From assembly GCA_002148405.1 (NCBI GenBank), contig MUGG01000119.1:150352-214351 (forward strand): 64,000 nucleotides of DNA, given 5' to 3'. Below the pieces are notes generated by a model. It saw nothing but the letters and a program-made list of their open reading frames with translations, had not been told where the DNA came from and made no database searches. The stretch's first letter is position 1. Every line of letters begins with the position of its first letter. The position numbers and the translations under genes are program-made. The DNA comes from Alkalinema sp. CACIAM 70d (GTDB lineage: Bacteria > Cyanobacteriota > Cyanobacteriia > Leptolyngbyales > Leptolyngbyaceae). This document shows positions 54,531-63,088 of this stretch, piece by piece.

Positions 54531-55334
54531 TTAAATCACCTCCAGGGCACCGTTGTTGACATTAACGGAAACGGGGGAGAGCTTGATGTCGGCGGCAGTA
54601 TTCTGGAGATCAATTTCAGCGGGGGTAATTTTCACTTTTGGAACGGTCGCGCTGAGTTCAATTCCGGAACTGTTAATTTTTGCGTTCCCTGGTGCGTTAT
54701 TTAAGTCAATTCCAGCACTTGCGGAGAGTTTGATTGTGGCAGGATTGCAGGTTAGATCGATTTCACTCGCGGTCAGCTTCACTTCCGTTGAGCTTTCCTG
54801 GAGATCGATATTGTCTGCATAGATTGTGGCGGTGGAATTTGCTTTGTTTTTAATTTCTATTTTGTCGGCCATAATTTTAATCGTTGTTTCATCTTTATTG
54901 TTTAGGGTAATTCCATCGGCATTGAATATCATTTTCAGGGTTCGATCGACGACGGGGGGTTCTATGGTTAAACTGACGCCTTTGTTATCGCCTAAATTAC
55001 TCCAGACGAGGGTGATGCCCTCCACTTTAAAGACTTGAACTTTGACGGGATCCTCTACAGCCGCTTCCTTGGGGAGTTGATCCGTTCCCCAAAAACAACC
55101 CGCCCAGATAGGATAATCGGGATCGCCTGCTTCAAACTCGACCCAAATATTACTCTCGAGGGGTGGAATTGCGAAAAAGCCGACATCCTTTCCTGCATAG
55201 GGGCTACAGGGCAAGGCCCAACTTTCCCTTCCTTCACCAAAAATTGCTGGAACGGATACTTGGACTCTGCCAAGTCGTAAGGGATCTTTGTTATTCGTGA
55301 CTTTTCCACGATATTTCCCAAAAAATCTACGCAT
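54531..55334 (-). CDS. gpV/gp5-like spike protein with OB fold
   Basis: A 267-residue spike protein (P2 gpV, T4 gp5 type; the C-terminal half of Afp8/VgrG). The N-terminal ~90 residues form the OB domain (MRRFFGKYRGKVTNNKDPLR, LGRVQVSVPAIF, DYPIWAGCFWG). The rest is a ladder of short strands ending in an alternating pattern (IDLQESSTEVKLTASEIDLT, AGIDLNNAPGNAKINSSGIE), which fits a trimeric beta-needle. ATG at 55334 is chosen; an upstream in-frame start at 55367 adds a hydrophobic MLYTTIFLIVV stretch that is unlikely to be part of a cytoplasmic spike. Hub and spike are separate genes here rather than a VgrG fusion. Confidence 0.9.
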   Translation of the reverse strand: MRRFFGKYRGKVTNNKDPLRLGRVQVSVPAIFGEGRESWALPCSPYAGKDVGFFAIPPLESNIWVEFEAGDPDYPIWAGCFWGTDQLPKEAAVEDPVKVQVFKVEGITLVWSNLGDNKGVSLTIEPPVVDRTLKMIFNADGITLNNKDETTIKIMADKIEIKNKANSTATIYADNIDLQESSTEVKLTASEIDLTCNPATIKLSASAGIDLNNAPGNAKINSSGIELSATVPKVKITPAEIDLQNTAADIKLSPVSVNVNNGALEVI

Positions 55335-55400
55335 AACGACGATTAAGAAGATTGTTGTATAGAGCAATACTATTTCATACGGATCAGAACACTTTAGACA

Positions 55401-55450
55401 ACATGACTAGATAACATGGCTAGATAACATGGCTAGATAACATGACTAAC
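55401..55450. repeat. Four tandem copies of a 13-base unit
   Basis: ACATGACTAGATA and its variant ACATGGCTAGATA are repeated at 55401, 55414, 55427 and (partly) 55440, in the 370-base gap between the gpV-like and gpD-like genes. The rest of that gap (55368-55736) contains no gene; a second small duplication of a 15-base unit (GATAGGTCAGCAAGG) lies at 55690-55719. Confidence 0.9.
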
Positions 55451-55736
55451 GTTGAACTGTTAGCAGAATCTAAAGTGACTCAATCTGTAATTTTTAGAAT
55501 CTTTTAAGAATCCCAAGGTAGGGGTGTTAAAAAGAGGCAGGATCTGGGCGTAATGTCGGATTGAGATGGGAAGTTTCCATACTAAGCTGGGAGTCGTTGC
55601 ATACGTTGAATTTTAGTTTTTCCCATCTATTGTTGAGGTTTTTGTTTCAATTTTTAACTCCTTTTTTCACTTCTTATTGGTCGGCGAAGGATAGGTCAGC
55701 AAGGGATAGGTCAGCGAAAGTAGAAGATTGCCTCAT

Positions 55737-56873
55737 TTAAATATCCACGCGCTGGACGCGACTGCCACTCCCTTCCCGTGTGAGCGTAAAATTTTGTTTA
55801 TAGTCTCCTTTTTGAATCTTATGGGTGACACTTTTGACGTAATAAAGGCCATCTTGGGTTTGACCGACGCCGCGCAGACCTACGAGTCCCCGCAGTCGGA
55901 GGATGGCACCATACCGGGCGGTATCCAATTCCCCAGTGATGGTTACGGCACCGTCAACAGCTTGGTCTACCCGAGACTGGGCGATCGATTGGGCTTTTTC
56001 GAAGGATTCACCGGAGTCGCGAAATTGCTGAATACGAACCTGGCTTTGGGAGGAAAGGACGGGTTTGGCGGCTAGGGCGGGGCGGCGGGTACTGCGGGTA
56101 ATGGAGATTTCCCGCTTTTCGTTCGTCTGGCGATCCTGAAATTGACCTTTCAGCTGGGTCGCAGCTAGGGCATTGTATTGCACGCTGATGGAATTGACGT
56201 TGGAATAGCCACTTTGGTTGATGGAGAGGGCTTTTTGGGGGGGAGGATTGCGCTTGGGTGGCCCCCAGTAGGCGAGGTTGGATTTCAGCGTTGGCCCTGC
56301 GGTGACATAGAAAATAAAGGAATGGACGCCTGCCAGTTGTTGAATATAGGACAGGTCGGTGCCTTGTTGGGTGGGAATGCGATCGTTCTGGGAGGGTTGA
56401 TCGTTAAACGGAGGGGTGATCACTTTGGGGATCAGTCCGTAGCGCTGGTAGCGGGACAAAATTTGATTCACAATGATCACGTCACTTTGATTGGGATGTT
56501 CGACCGATCGCTCTTCTAAATCCATCATGACGCTGATATCTTCTCCGGTCAGGGTCAGGGTGGAACCGCCGAGGTCTTGGCTGGGGGCAAACTGTTGATT
56601 GGTAATGATGCCATCCATGAGAACTTCAGCAGTGGCATTGATGGTCACGACTAAAATGACGCGATTGAAGGGCTGGAGTAAGGGACTCCCCATGAGTTGG
56701 TAGTCTTTGCGATCGCGGTTTGAGCGCCCTGTTTGAAAGACTAGCTGGAAGCCCGATCGGCCTGAATCGTTGTGAGATACCTCCACGCTTTGCAACGCCT
56801 CCATCAGTTCCCGAGGGGCGGGTTTGACGTTTTGAGGGCCAATGTAGAGAGTCAGGGTAACACCCAGGGGCAT
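55737..56873 (-). CDS. gpD-like hub protein (phage late control D family)
   Basis: A 378-residue hub protein of the phage late control D family (P2 gpD, T4 gp27; N-terminal half of Afp8/VgrG). It shows SHNDSGRSGFQLVFQTGRSN, LTGEDISVMMDLEERSVEHP, the DLSYIQQLAGVHSFIFYVTA motif and a C-terminal barrel (RLRGLVGLRGVGQTQDGLYY, VKSVTHKIQKGDYKQNFTL). Such hubs join inner tube and spike with three-fold symmetry. A good ribosome site (AAGGAGC) precedes the ATG. The spike follows about 400 bases downstream across a gap containing tandem repeats. Confidence 0.93.
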   Translation of the reverse strand: MPLGVTLTLYIGPQNVKPAPRELMEALQSVEVSHNDSGRSGFQLVFQTGRSNRDRKDYQLMGSPLLQPFNRVILVVTINATAEVLMDGIITNQQFAPSQDLGGSTLTLTGEDISVMMDLEERSVEHPNQSDVIIVNQILSRYQRYGLIPKVITPPFNDQPSQNDRIPTQQGTDLSYIQQLAGVHSFIFYVTAGPTLKSNLAYWGPPKRNPPPQKALSINQSGYSNVNSISVQYNALAATQLKGQFQDRQTNEKREISITRSTRRPALAAKPVLSSQSQVRIQQFRDSGESFEKAQSIAQSRVDQAVDGAVTITGELDTARYGAILRLRGLVGLRGVGQTQDGLYYVKSVTHKIQKGDYKQNFTLTREGSGSRVQRVDI

Positions 56874-56952
56874 AGTTTGCTCCTTAAGGTTTTGGGAAAA
56901 TTTGCGAGGGATAAACCCTAAGAATAAGCTTGGAGATAAGCTCAGAGTCTGT

Positions 56953-57273
56953 TTAAGCTTGGGGGATGGGAATCCGGAGTCGGCGGTTGGGATCGGCCAG
57001 CAATTCCTCGGGATTCATGGCATTGTTCGCATCGCAGACCTGCCAAAATTGTTCGGGATCGCCGAGGGCTTCGTGGGTGATGAGGTCTAGGCGATCGCCT
57101 TCCTGTAGAATGACTTCGCTTAAAACAGGGAGATCCCGGCCTTGGGGAAGAAAGCGGCGACGTTTATAGGCAATAGTTCTGCGATCTGCGTCGGCGTTAG
57201 TGGTGGTATCGGGTGTATTGGGCGTATATTGTACGGTTTCTAAGTTGTAATAGCGACTGGTATGTTCAAACAT
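56953..57273 (-). CDS. LysM-domain baseplate protein
   Basis: A 106-residue protein whose second half is a LysM-type module: VILQEGDRLDLITHEALGDP followed by EQFWQVCDANNAMNPEELLA and ending in RRLRIPIP. In phage tails and CIS, LysM proteins of this size (T4 gp53, Afp7 C-terminus) join wedges and hub; here binding peptidoglycan is less likely. The N-terminal 50 residues (YYNLETVQYTPNTPD, YKRRRFLPQGRDLPVLSEV) have the typical preceding strand. It follows the tube-cap-like gene by about 140 bases. Confidence 0.9.
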   Translation of the reverse strand: MFEHTSRYYNLETVQYTPNTPDTTTNADADRRTIAYKRRRFLPQGRDLPVLSEVILQEGDRLDLITHEALGDPEQFWQVCDANNAMNPEELLADPNRRLRIPIPQA

Positions 57274-57415
57274 AATGACTCTAAAGTTATTGCAAGTACT
57301 ACTTCAAACGTGGCTGCCAACGTGACTTTTCAATGAGTCTCTACTAGATTGATTTCGATTGCTTAATTTCAGCTTTTTGACTCCAATCCGCTGATTTCAG
57401 CCTTTAATCTATTCT

Positions 57416-58024
57416 CTATTTTCGACCCAATTTCTCCAAATTTTGATGATAGTTGAGGAAGAGTTGGGAGCCTTGATGGGATGTGGGTAAATCATCGTAG
57501 GTTAAGACTCGCAATCCTAGGGAGACCTTGGCTCGAATGGGATTGAGGTTGATATCATAGGCTTCTTCGGTCACACTAAAGTCAGTGATTCGGACGGGGA
57601 GTTTCCGCTGTTTGCCCCAAATGAGAAGCGTGAGGGGGGCTTCGGTGGGAATGACTTCTAGCATGCCTTTACCTAAATTACTAATATTTTTTTTCACTTG
57701 TTCAACGTCTGGATAAATAAGGTCTTCTAAGGCGGATAATTGTTGATAAATGCCTAATTTCACGGCAGTTCGATCGGCTTTTTCCAAGTCATCGGTCGCG
57801 TCAATCTCGAGGTCAAACTTGAGGGTCTGAGCGGGGGCTCCCTTCAGCCGCAATGCCTCCGATCGGGCTCCACCTTCATTTTGCGTTGCCTGAATTTGCA
57901 GGGTTCGCGAGACGGTTTCGGGGTTGTATTGAAAGGAAATGGTACTGATCACTTTTTTAGAAGGTAACGCTAAGGTCATCAACGTTCCTTGTAGGAGTTT
58001 GGGTGAGCCGGGAAAGGTACTCAT
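57416..58024 (-). CDS. CIS tube-cap / Afp7-type N-terminal domain protein
   Basis: A 202-residue protein matching the contractile injection system tube protein N-terminal family found in Afp7-like hub-adjacent proteins: ISFQYNPETVSRTLQIQATQ, LRLKGAPAQTLKFDLEIDAT, PTEAPLTLLIWGKQRKLPVR and AYDINLNPIRAKVSLGLRVL. In related loci this domain and a LysM domain are in one polypeptide; here they are two successive genes. ATG at 58024 is preferred to an in-frame TTG at 58048. It is the most upstream CIS gene in the window and would lead the operon; the next gene upstream is divergent. Confidence 0.88.
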   Translation of the reverse strand: MSTFPGSPKLLQGTLMTLALPSKKVISTISFQYNPETVSRTLQIQATQNEGGARSEALRLKGAPAQTLKFDLEIDATDDLEKADRTAVKLGIYQQLSALEDLIYPDVEQVKKNISNLGKGMLEVIPTEAPLTLLIWGKQRKLPVRITDFSVTEEAYDINLNPIRAKVSLGLRVLTYDDLPTSHQGSQLFLNYHQNLEKLGRK

Positions 58025-58336
58025 CAGTAGGTTCTCTTGGACTGTCAAGAGGGGTGTTGGGGGATCTCTTTACAGCCTATCGATTCCAGCTAATTTTGGC
58101 TAAAACATCAATATGTATTTCTCCATGTTTAAAATACTATAACTAAGTCCATCAAAATTTATTGAATGTTCTCACCGTAAGATCTGCTGTGTGTTGTAAA
58201 CAAATAAACATTTATGTGACTGTTTTTTAGAGTATTTTACAATTCATCAAGAATCCCGATCGTGATGCTTGGGTGAGTGCTTTTTCGGGAATTTCGCAGT
58301 ACGCTTTTGGTAGTGGCTTGTGGTAGTGGCTTGTGA

Positions 58337-58416
58337 TAATTGCTCAGGCACATGATTGCTCAAGCACATGATTGCTCAAGCACATGATTGCTCAAGCACG
58401 TAATTGCTCAGGCAAG
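58337..58416. repeat. Five tandem copies of a 16-base unit
   Basis: TGATTGCTCAAGCACA and close variants occur five times in exact 16-base phase, preceded at 58309-58334 by two exact copies of a 13-base unit (GGTAGTGGCTTGT). They lie in the 495-base gap between the divergent CIS operon and the 148-residue protein, which otherwise holds no gene and should contain both promoters. Confidence 0.92.
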
Positions 58417-58519
58417 ATGGGAAGCTACTCAAGGCATGATTTGTTATCCTTATGCTCCTTCCCAGATTCTTTGCACTTCCCAGATCGATCGTTGGCTGCC
58501 TTCTGGAGAGATTTAAACT

Positions 58520-58966
58520 ATGACCAATAATCCCATTCTGAATCAAATCAATGCCCTCTGGCGGGATATGCAGGATCCTAAGACGGGGGGCACTCTGCTG
58601 GATGCGTTGAAAAGATTGTTTCATCTATTATTTCAATTCTTTTTGCTAGCAATTTTGGTAATTCTATTAGCGTTTGCGGCGATCGTCTGGTTGTGGGGTG
58701 TGGCCTTTCAGACGGGACGCGACGATCGGCAATGGGTCAAGGATCACCCTGAACTGGATGGGAATGGGTTTGCGTTGTACATTGCCAGCAAAAACCTGCT
58801 CGCTCCCTTCAAATGGCTAAGCGTGCTGTCTAATTATATTTTGTACAAGTTGCTGGGGTTTACGCCAACTAACACTGCACTTCCTGCGACCAATTCCAAA
58901 GCACTCGCGGGCGGTTCTGCGATCGGTTCTGTGCCTGCAATAGCATCCACAAAAAAAATAGTCTAG
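58520..58966 (+). CDS. Small membrane protein of unknown function
   Basis: A 148-residue protein with an amphipathic N-terminus (NQINALWRDMQDPKTGGTLL), one strong hydrophobic segment at about residues 35-62 (LFQFFLLAILVILLAFAAIV), a charged middle (GRDDRQWVKDHPELDGNGFA) and a weakly hydrophobic stretch near 95-115 (LSVLSNYILYKLLGF). The C-terminus is Ala/Thr/Ser-rich. I recognise no family. GGAGAG lies 9 bases before the ATG. It is divergent from the CIS operon and ends in a good terminator, so it is its own transcription unit; a role linked to the CIS (for example a membrane adaptor) is speculative. Confidence 0.75.
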   Translation: MTNNPILNQINALWRDMQDPKTGGTLLDALKRLFHLLFQFFLLAILVILLAFAAIVWLWGVAFQTGRDDRQWVKDHPELDGNGFALYIASKNLLAPFKWLSVLSNYILYKLLGFTPTNTALPATNSKALAGGSAIGSVPAIASTKKIV

Positions 58967-58991
58967 GGAAAAGTGCTGAATCTCAAATAAT

Positions 58992-59024
58992 AACTGCCTT
59001 CTACAGCTTGCAGAAGGCAGTTTT
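58992..59024 (+). terminator. Intrinsic terminator after the small membrane protein
   Basis: AACTGCCTTCT (58992-59002) and AGAAGGCAGTT (59012-59022) form an exact 11-base stem with a 9-base loop, followed by TTTTG on the plus strand, 26 bases after the stop codon. Confidence 0.9.
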
Positions 59025-59030
59025 GTATTG

Positions 59031-59110
59031 AATATTTGTACTGAATTTATACACTGAATTTTTGTGCTGGACTGGTGCATTGAATTTTGCACTGAATTTT
59101 TGCAGTGAAT
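59031..59110. repeat. Degenerate short tandem repeats
   Basis: Units resembling TGCACTGAATTTT recur five to six times with spacing of about 13-17 bases between the terminator and the 42-residue ORF. Confidence 0.65.
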
Positions 59111-59129
59111 TTGTAACTCATCTAGTGAT

Positions 59130-59258
59130 CTAAGAACCTTGATTCTTTTGGGTTGTTTCTGGATCGGTAGGGAGGATAAAGCCCAATGTCCAAGCAACCA
59201 CAGGGATCACAATAAAAATCATGACAAACCAAAAGGAAAAATGATGAACTAGGGGCAT
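59130..59258 (-). CDS. 42-residue single-pass membrane protein
   Basis: A short frame from ATG at 59256-59258 to TAG at 59130-59132 encodes MPLVHHFSFWFVMIFIVIPV and then VAWTLGFILPTDPETTQKNQ ending in GS. One membrane helix (residues 7-29) is followed by a polar tail of about 12 residues. Size and layout are like the tiny subunits and assembly factors of photosystems and cytochrome complexes, of which cyanobacteria have many, but it does not match a subunit I can name with confidence. No strong ribosome site is seen, which is common for such cyanobacterial genes. Confidence 0.55.
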   Translation of the reverse strand: MPLVHHFSFWFVMIFIVIPVVAWTLGFILPTDPETTQKNQGS

Positions 59259-59394
59259 GGGAAATTACCAATTAAATGATTTTTGGGTTTAGTTTTGATT
59301 ATGACGGAGGCAATGGCAAGAAAATCGGTAGAAAACCTTAAAGCTATAAAATATCTGGATTATTTTTTTCACGCGATCGTAGATGTCTTCCATC

Positions 59395-59912
59395 ACGTCA
59401 AGAAAGGAAATCTGGTGTTCCCAAAAGGGTGGAAAATCTCCTTCTTTTGCGAACATAGGAGATGACCCACTCCCAGCTCAGTTTTAGATAACTCATACTC
59501 CGATAGGTGTGAGCATCAACCCAGCGACGCTTGTGAGCCTCGATCACCGCCGTGCCCACAAGGGTCAAATAGAGAGTGCTCACCGCTAGAATCAGGCATA
59601 AACGAGATAGCGCAACCCGCTTGCGCTATCCAGATCTGTGCCAATTAAATCCATTGGACTTGTCATCTAAGAAATTTTCCTCAATGTCAAACCGCAAACC
59701 GTATTCTTGACAAGTCTTCTGGTCGAGGGGTGTGAATTAAAATTTCGTCTAGCAAACATTCGGAAAAGGGGCGCAACAGGGTTTCTCGATCGTAGAAGCA
59801 AGGTTGTTCTGAAGGATTGGAAAATCCAGTGCAGCAAAAGAGCGGCATTTGGTCAATTTTGAATAAACTCTGGGTCTGTATCTGGAATCCAGGTATCGTG
59901 CAAAATATCCAT
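59395..59912 (-). pseudogene. IS4-type transposase remnant with central deletion
   Basis: On the minus strand a start-like segment MDILHDTWIPDTDPEFIQN is followed by a stop, then a shifted frame (TRPEDLSRIR-type residues), then QEYGLRFDIEENFLDDKSNG, the C-terminal signature with the catalytic Glu of IS4-like DDE transposases, another break, and a last piece with KRRWVDAHTYRSMSYLKLSW. Roughly 200 or more central residues, including the first two catalytic Asp, are missing, and at least three frame breaks are present. The element is dead. No intact terminal inverted repeats were found. Confidence 0.8.
59610..59634. repeat. 10-base inverted repeat inside the transposase remnant
   Basis: GATAGCGCAA and TTGCGCTATC are exact inverted copies separated by 5 bases, located at one of the frame breaks of the remnant. 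It may be a chance hairpin or the scar of a smaller insertion. Confidence 0.75.
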
Positions 59913-60073
59913 GGGTGCGCTTACGATCGATGCAAGACTGCGTGATAGTTTGCATTGTACTGAATCACCGGGCAGGGGATTGCTAAAATGAATACTTCTG
60001 TAACCATAAAAATTGGGGATAGGTACATTAAGTCTAGATGCACCTATCCCCAGGGCGATGTTGTAATTGATGC

Positions 60074-61246
60074 CTAGCTGGTGGCTTCGGCTTTAACGGT
60101 GGCGTAGGCCCAATCTAACCAGGGTAGTAAGGCTTCCAAATCGCTGGTTTCGACGGTGGCTCCGCCCCAAATCCGTAGTCCTGGAGGAGCCGATCGGTAG
60201 GGGGCGATGTCGTAGGCGACGCCTTCTTTTTCCAACACTTTGGTCAGCTTCTTGGCGATAGTGGCTTGATCGTCGGCGCTCAACCCTGTGAACCATGCAT
60301 CGACAATTTTCAAACAAATGGAAGTGGAGGAGCGCTCTTCGGCGTTTTCCGCTAAGAACCCAGCCCAATCACTCTTTTCGACCCACTGGGCGATCGCTTG
60401 CAAGTTAGCGGTGCTGCGGGCGATTAAGCCGGAGAGTCCCCCGAGGCTTTCTGCCCATTTGAGGCTGTCTAGGACATCTTCAACGCATAACATAGACGGA
60501 GTATTAATCGTATCGCCTTTGAAAATGCCTTCGATCAGTTTGCCTTTCTGCGCTAGCCGGAAGATTTTGGGAATGGGCCAACTGGGTTGATAGCTTTCTA
60601 GCCGCTGGACGGCACGGGGGGATAGAACGATGACGCCGTGCTGAGCTTCGCCGCCGAGTACTTTTTGCCAGGAGTAGGTCAGGACATCAATTTTTTCCCA
60701 GGGGATGTCCATGGCGAAAACGGCGGAGGTGGCGTCGCAAATGGTCAGTCCTTCCCGATCGTTGGGAATCCAATCGCCATTGGGCACGCGGACACCAGAA
60801 GTGGTACCGTTCCACAGAAAGACAACGTCGTGGCTAAAATCAACGGTGTTTAAATCCGGTAGGTTGCCGTAGGGGGCTTTCAGGAGCCGCACATCTTGGA
60901 TCTTGAGTTCATCGACGACATCTTTGACCCATTCTTGCCCAAAGCTTTCCCATGCGAGGATATCGAGGGGACGTTGGCCGAGAAGCGACCAGAGGGCCAT
61001 TTCCACGGCTCCGGTGTCGGATGCGGGAACGATCCCGAGGCGATAGTCTGCGGGAATGCCGAGAATTTGTTTGGAGCGATCAATGGCTTCGGCGAGCTTG
61101 GCTTTTCCATCCGCAGAGCGGTGGGAGCGACCCACGCAGGCATCTTGAAGGTTGCTCACTGACCAGCCTGGGCGTTTGGCGCAGGGGCCAGAGGAGAAAT
61201 GTGGGCGTTGGGGTTTAACGGTCGGAGGTGTAAGAGATTCTGCCAT
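60074..61246 (-). CDS. serC: Phosphoserine aminotransferase SerC
   Basis: A 390-residue PLP-dependent aminotransferase that converts 3-phosphohydroxypyruvate and glutamate to phosphoserine in serine synthesis. It opens with [20 protein letters not shown], contains [19 protein letters not shown], the [19 protein letters not shown] segment and [20 protein letters not shown] followed by [20 protein letters not shown], where the Lys of SWQKV binds PLP. The sequence is of the subfamily shared with actinobacteria and alphaproteobacteria rather than the E. coli type. It is monocistronic, with about 160 bases to the transposase remnant downstream. Confidence 0.95.
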   Translation of the reverse strand: MAESLTPPTVKPQRPHFSSGPCAKRPGWSVSNLQDACVGRSHRSADGKAKLAEAIDRSKQILGIPADYRLGIVPASDTGAVEMALWSLLGQRPLDILAWESFGQEWVKDVVDELKIQDVRLLKAPYGNLPDLNTVDFSHDVVFLWNGTTSGVRVPNGDWIPNDREGLTICDATSAVFAMDIPWEKIDVLTYSWQKVLGGEAQHGVIVLSPRAVQRLESYQPSWPIPKIFRLAQKGKLIEGIFKGDTINTPSMLCVEDVLDSLKWAESLGGLSGLIARSTANLQAIAQWVEKSDWAGFLAENAEERSSTSICLKIVDAWFTGLSADDQATIAKKLTKVLEKEGVAYDIAPYRSAPPGLRIWGGATVETSDLEALLPWLDWAYATVKAEATS

Positions 61247-61440
61247 GGGTGCTGGAATGCAGCGTTACGTGTAAACAGTGAACGATGTATATGTAACATT
61301 TCTTTGGTGCAAAGATCTATTCTGAGCTTGTTAACTCTGGAATTACCACTTTCCTTAAGAATTGTTTAGAAAATGCGATATTTATTAAACTAAGGGACTG
61401 GCTAAGAACTAACATTCCTAATGTCAGCTACTCCCCTACC

Positions 61441-61480
61441 CATCTACCCGTTTGGGATGTTGTGGATACGCTGTTCCTTA
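61441..61480. repeat. Dispersed ~40-base repeat, copy 1
   Basis: CATCTACCCGTTTGGGATGT followed by TGTGGATACGCTGTTCCTTA lies just beyond the stop of the acyltransferase gene. A related copy lies at 63089-63129, beyond the stop of the hydrolase gene; about four in five bases agree. Confidence 0.7.
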
Positions 61481-61488
61481 AGACAGTT

Positions 61489-62952
61489 TCAAGGGCTTAT
61501 GTACGTTCCTTGGGCTAGGGCTTGATAGAGATCGGCGGTAAGATCCTGAACGGCTTGCTTGGCGGAGGTGCGATCGCGATGGTACAAGGGCCAACGATCG
61601 TTAACGGAAATGGGTTCACCGATCGTGACGCGGGTTTGTCGCCAACCTAACTTAGGCCGCTGGGGAATTTTATCTCCTTTGATCCGGGCGACGAGGTCGA
61701 AGATGATCAGCGTCAGTTCTGCAAGTTGCTCTACGGTGAGTTGGTCTTGTAGGTAGGGCTGGGTAACGGCCACGAAACTTTCCACAAGGCGCATATGGCG
61801 GAGGGCTAGTTGGGCTTCGGTGGCGGCCCAATCAGCAAGACCTCGGGTGAAGGAATTAAGGGTTTGTAAATCTGTAATATCTTCGCGATAGATGACTTTC
61901 CAGCCAGCTTCTTCCAAACGGCGGCAGCGTTGGATAATACTGCCGTTTGCCGATAATCCAAAGTGTTGCTCTGCAACGGTTAATGCAGTCTCTAATAATG
62001 TTTGTAATCGTATGATTAAATTGGTTTGTAGGTGAGTACAATCACTTACTTGATTAACGGTTACTTGATTGACTATATCTGAGGAAGCATCTTTCAGTGT
62101 TTGTGTTTTAATCGGTTGATGATAAAACTGTTGGTAGAATTCCTCCATTTGATTAATCAGATGTTCTGCCAGCCGCAAAAGCCGCTGATAAATCTGTTGT
62201 TCAGCTGGGAAATGATCTAAGTTCGGAAACGATATGAGGGATAGCCCTATATCTTGTTCTAGCTGGCCTAAGACCTGATCTAACTTGTACCAAGGCGGAG
62301 TGGGATAATGGTATTGAATGCCGATCGGTAAAATCCAAACCTGTTCTGTTCGATTGGTCTTCACTAGGTCTTCTACGCACCAAAATCCTAATTGCGCGAC
62401 GCCGGGTTCTAAGGGACTGACAATTTGACTGTGTCCATTGGTGGCACCTTCCGGGGCAACGGCAAGGGGAAACTGGCCATTCAGGAATAATTCCCGTGCA
62501 GCTCTTAATCCGGTTAGATCTAAACTCTTGCCACGATGGATCGGAATGCCACCCAGCCGAGAAAAGAACCAACCCAACCAGTTTCCCGCCCAGATGGTCA
62601 TGCCGCGATCGTAGAGGAAATGGGCATGAAGGGGAAGTTGCAGCGGAATTCCTTGCCGTTGGGCCACTTGGGGAATGGTGCGGGACAGAATAAATAGGTA
62701 GCTGAGGGGATCATCTACTTCGGGATGACGGGCTGCGATTAGAAGCCGGATTTTACCTTGCTGAAATTGGTGGTAGGCATTGGCTAGGCGTTCTGGATAT
62801 ATGACTTCCACATGGCTGATGCCAGCGGGGAGCCAACGGCGTAGTCTAATGCGTAATGTCAGGGGTAGTAGGAGATGGACAAATCGTAAAAGCCACGGTT
62901 GAAAGGATTGTGGGATAAATTTTAAGGGAGGTTGAACGTGGGACGATCGCAA
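61489..62952 (-). CDS. PlsC-like acyltransferase
   Basis: A 487-residue protein whose first ~260 residues form an acyltransferase domain of the PlsC type, which transfers fatty acyl chains to glycerol-phosphate or lysophospholipids at the membrane. The HxxxxD active site is in AARHPEVDDPLSYLF; the later FPLAVAPEGATNGHS supplies the conserved PEG motif, and GGIPIHRG lies between them. The C-terminal ~220 residues are mainly helical (LQTLLETALTVAEQHFGLSA, LADWAATEAQLALRHMRLVE) and not recognised. The start is TTG at 62950-62952, with GGAG 7 bases before it. The alpha/beta hydrolase gene lies upstream on the same strand, giving a possible lipid-remodelling pair. Confidence 0.85.
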   Translation of the reverse strand: MRSSHVQPPLKFIPQSFQPWLLRFVHLLLPLTLRIRLRRWLPAGISHVEVIYPERLANAYHQFQQGKIRLLIAARHPEVDDPLSYLFILSRTIPQVAQRQGIPLQLPLHAHFLYDRGMTIWAGNWLGWFFSRLGGIPIHRGKSLDLTGLRAARELFLNGQFPLAVAPEGATNGHSQIVSPLEPGVAQLGFWCVEDLVKTNRTEQVWILPIGIQYHYPTPPWYKLDQVLGQLEQDIGLSLISFPNLDHFPAEQQIYQRLLRLAEHLINQMEEFYQQFYHQPIKTQTLKDASSDIVNQVTVNQVSDCTHLQTNLIIRLQTLLETALTVAEQHFGLSANGSIIQRCRRLEEAGWKVIYREDITDLQTLNSFTRGLADWAATEAQLALRHMRLVESFVAVTQPYLQDQLTVEQLAELTLIIFDLVARIKGDKIPQRPKLGWRQTRVTIGEPISVNDRWPLYHRDRTSAKQAVQDLTADLYQALAQGTYISP

Positions 62953-63088
62953 AATAATTCTCCAACTAAGCTGATTTCTAGAATTTGTTTAAATTGACAA
63001 TTACTTTAATCAGTTGCTTCAATTTCCCGCAGGATTGCGCAATTAAAACCATACTTCTTTTCTTGCATCATTGTTATTGCATTCTACT

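Noticed and set aside
34950..58024. An integrated prophage
   Set aside because: No capsid, portal, terminase, integrase, lysis or replication genes are present; DUF6519, PAAR-like and CIS-type proteins fit an injection system instead.
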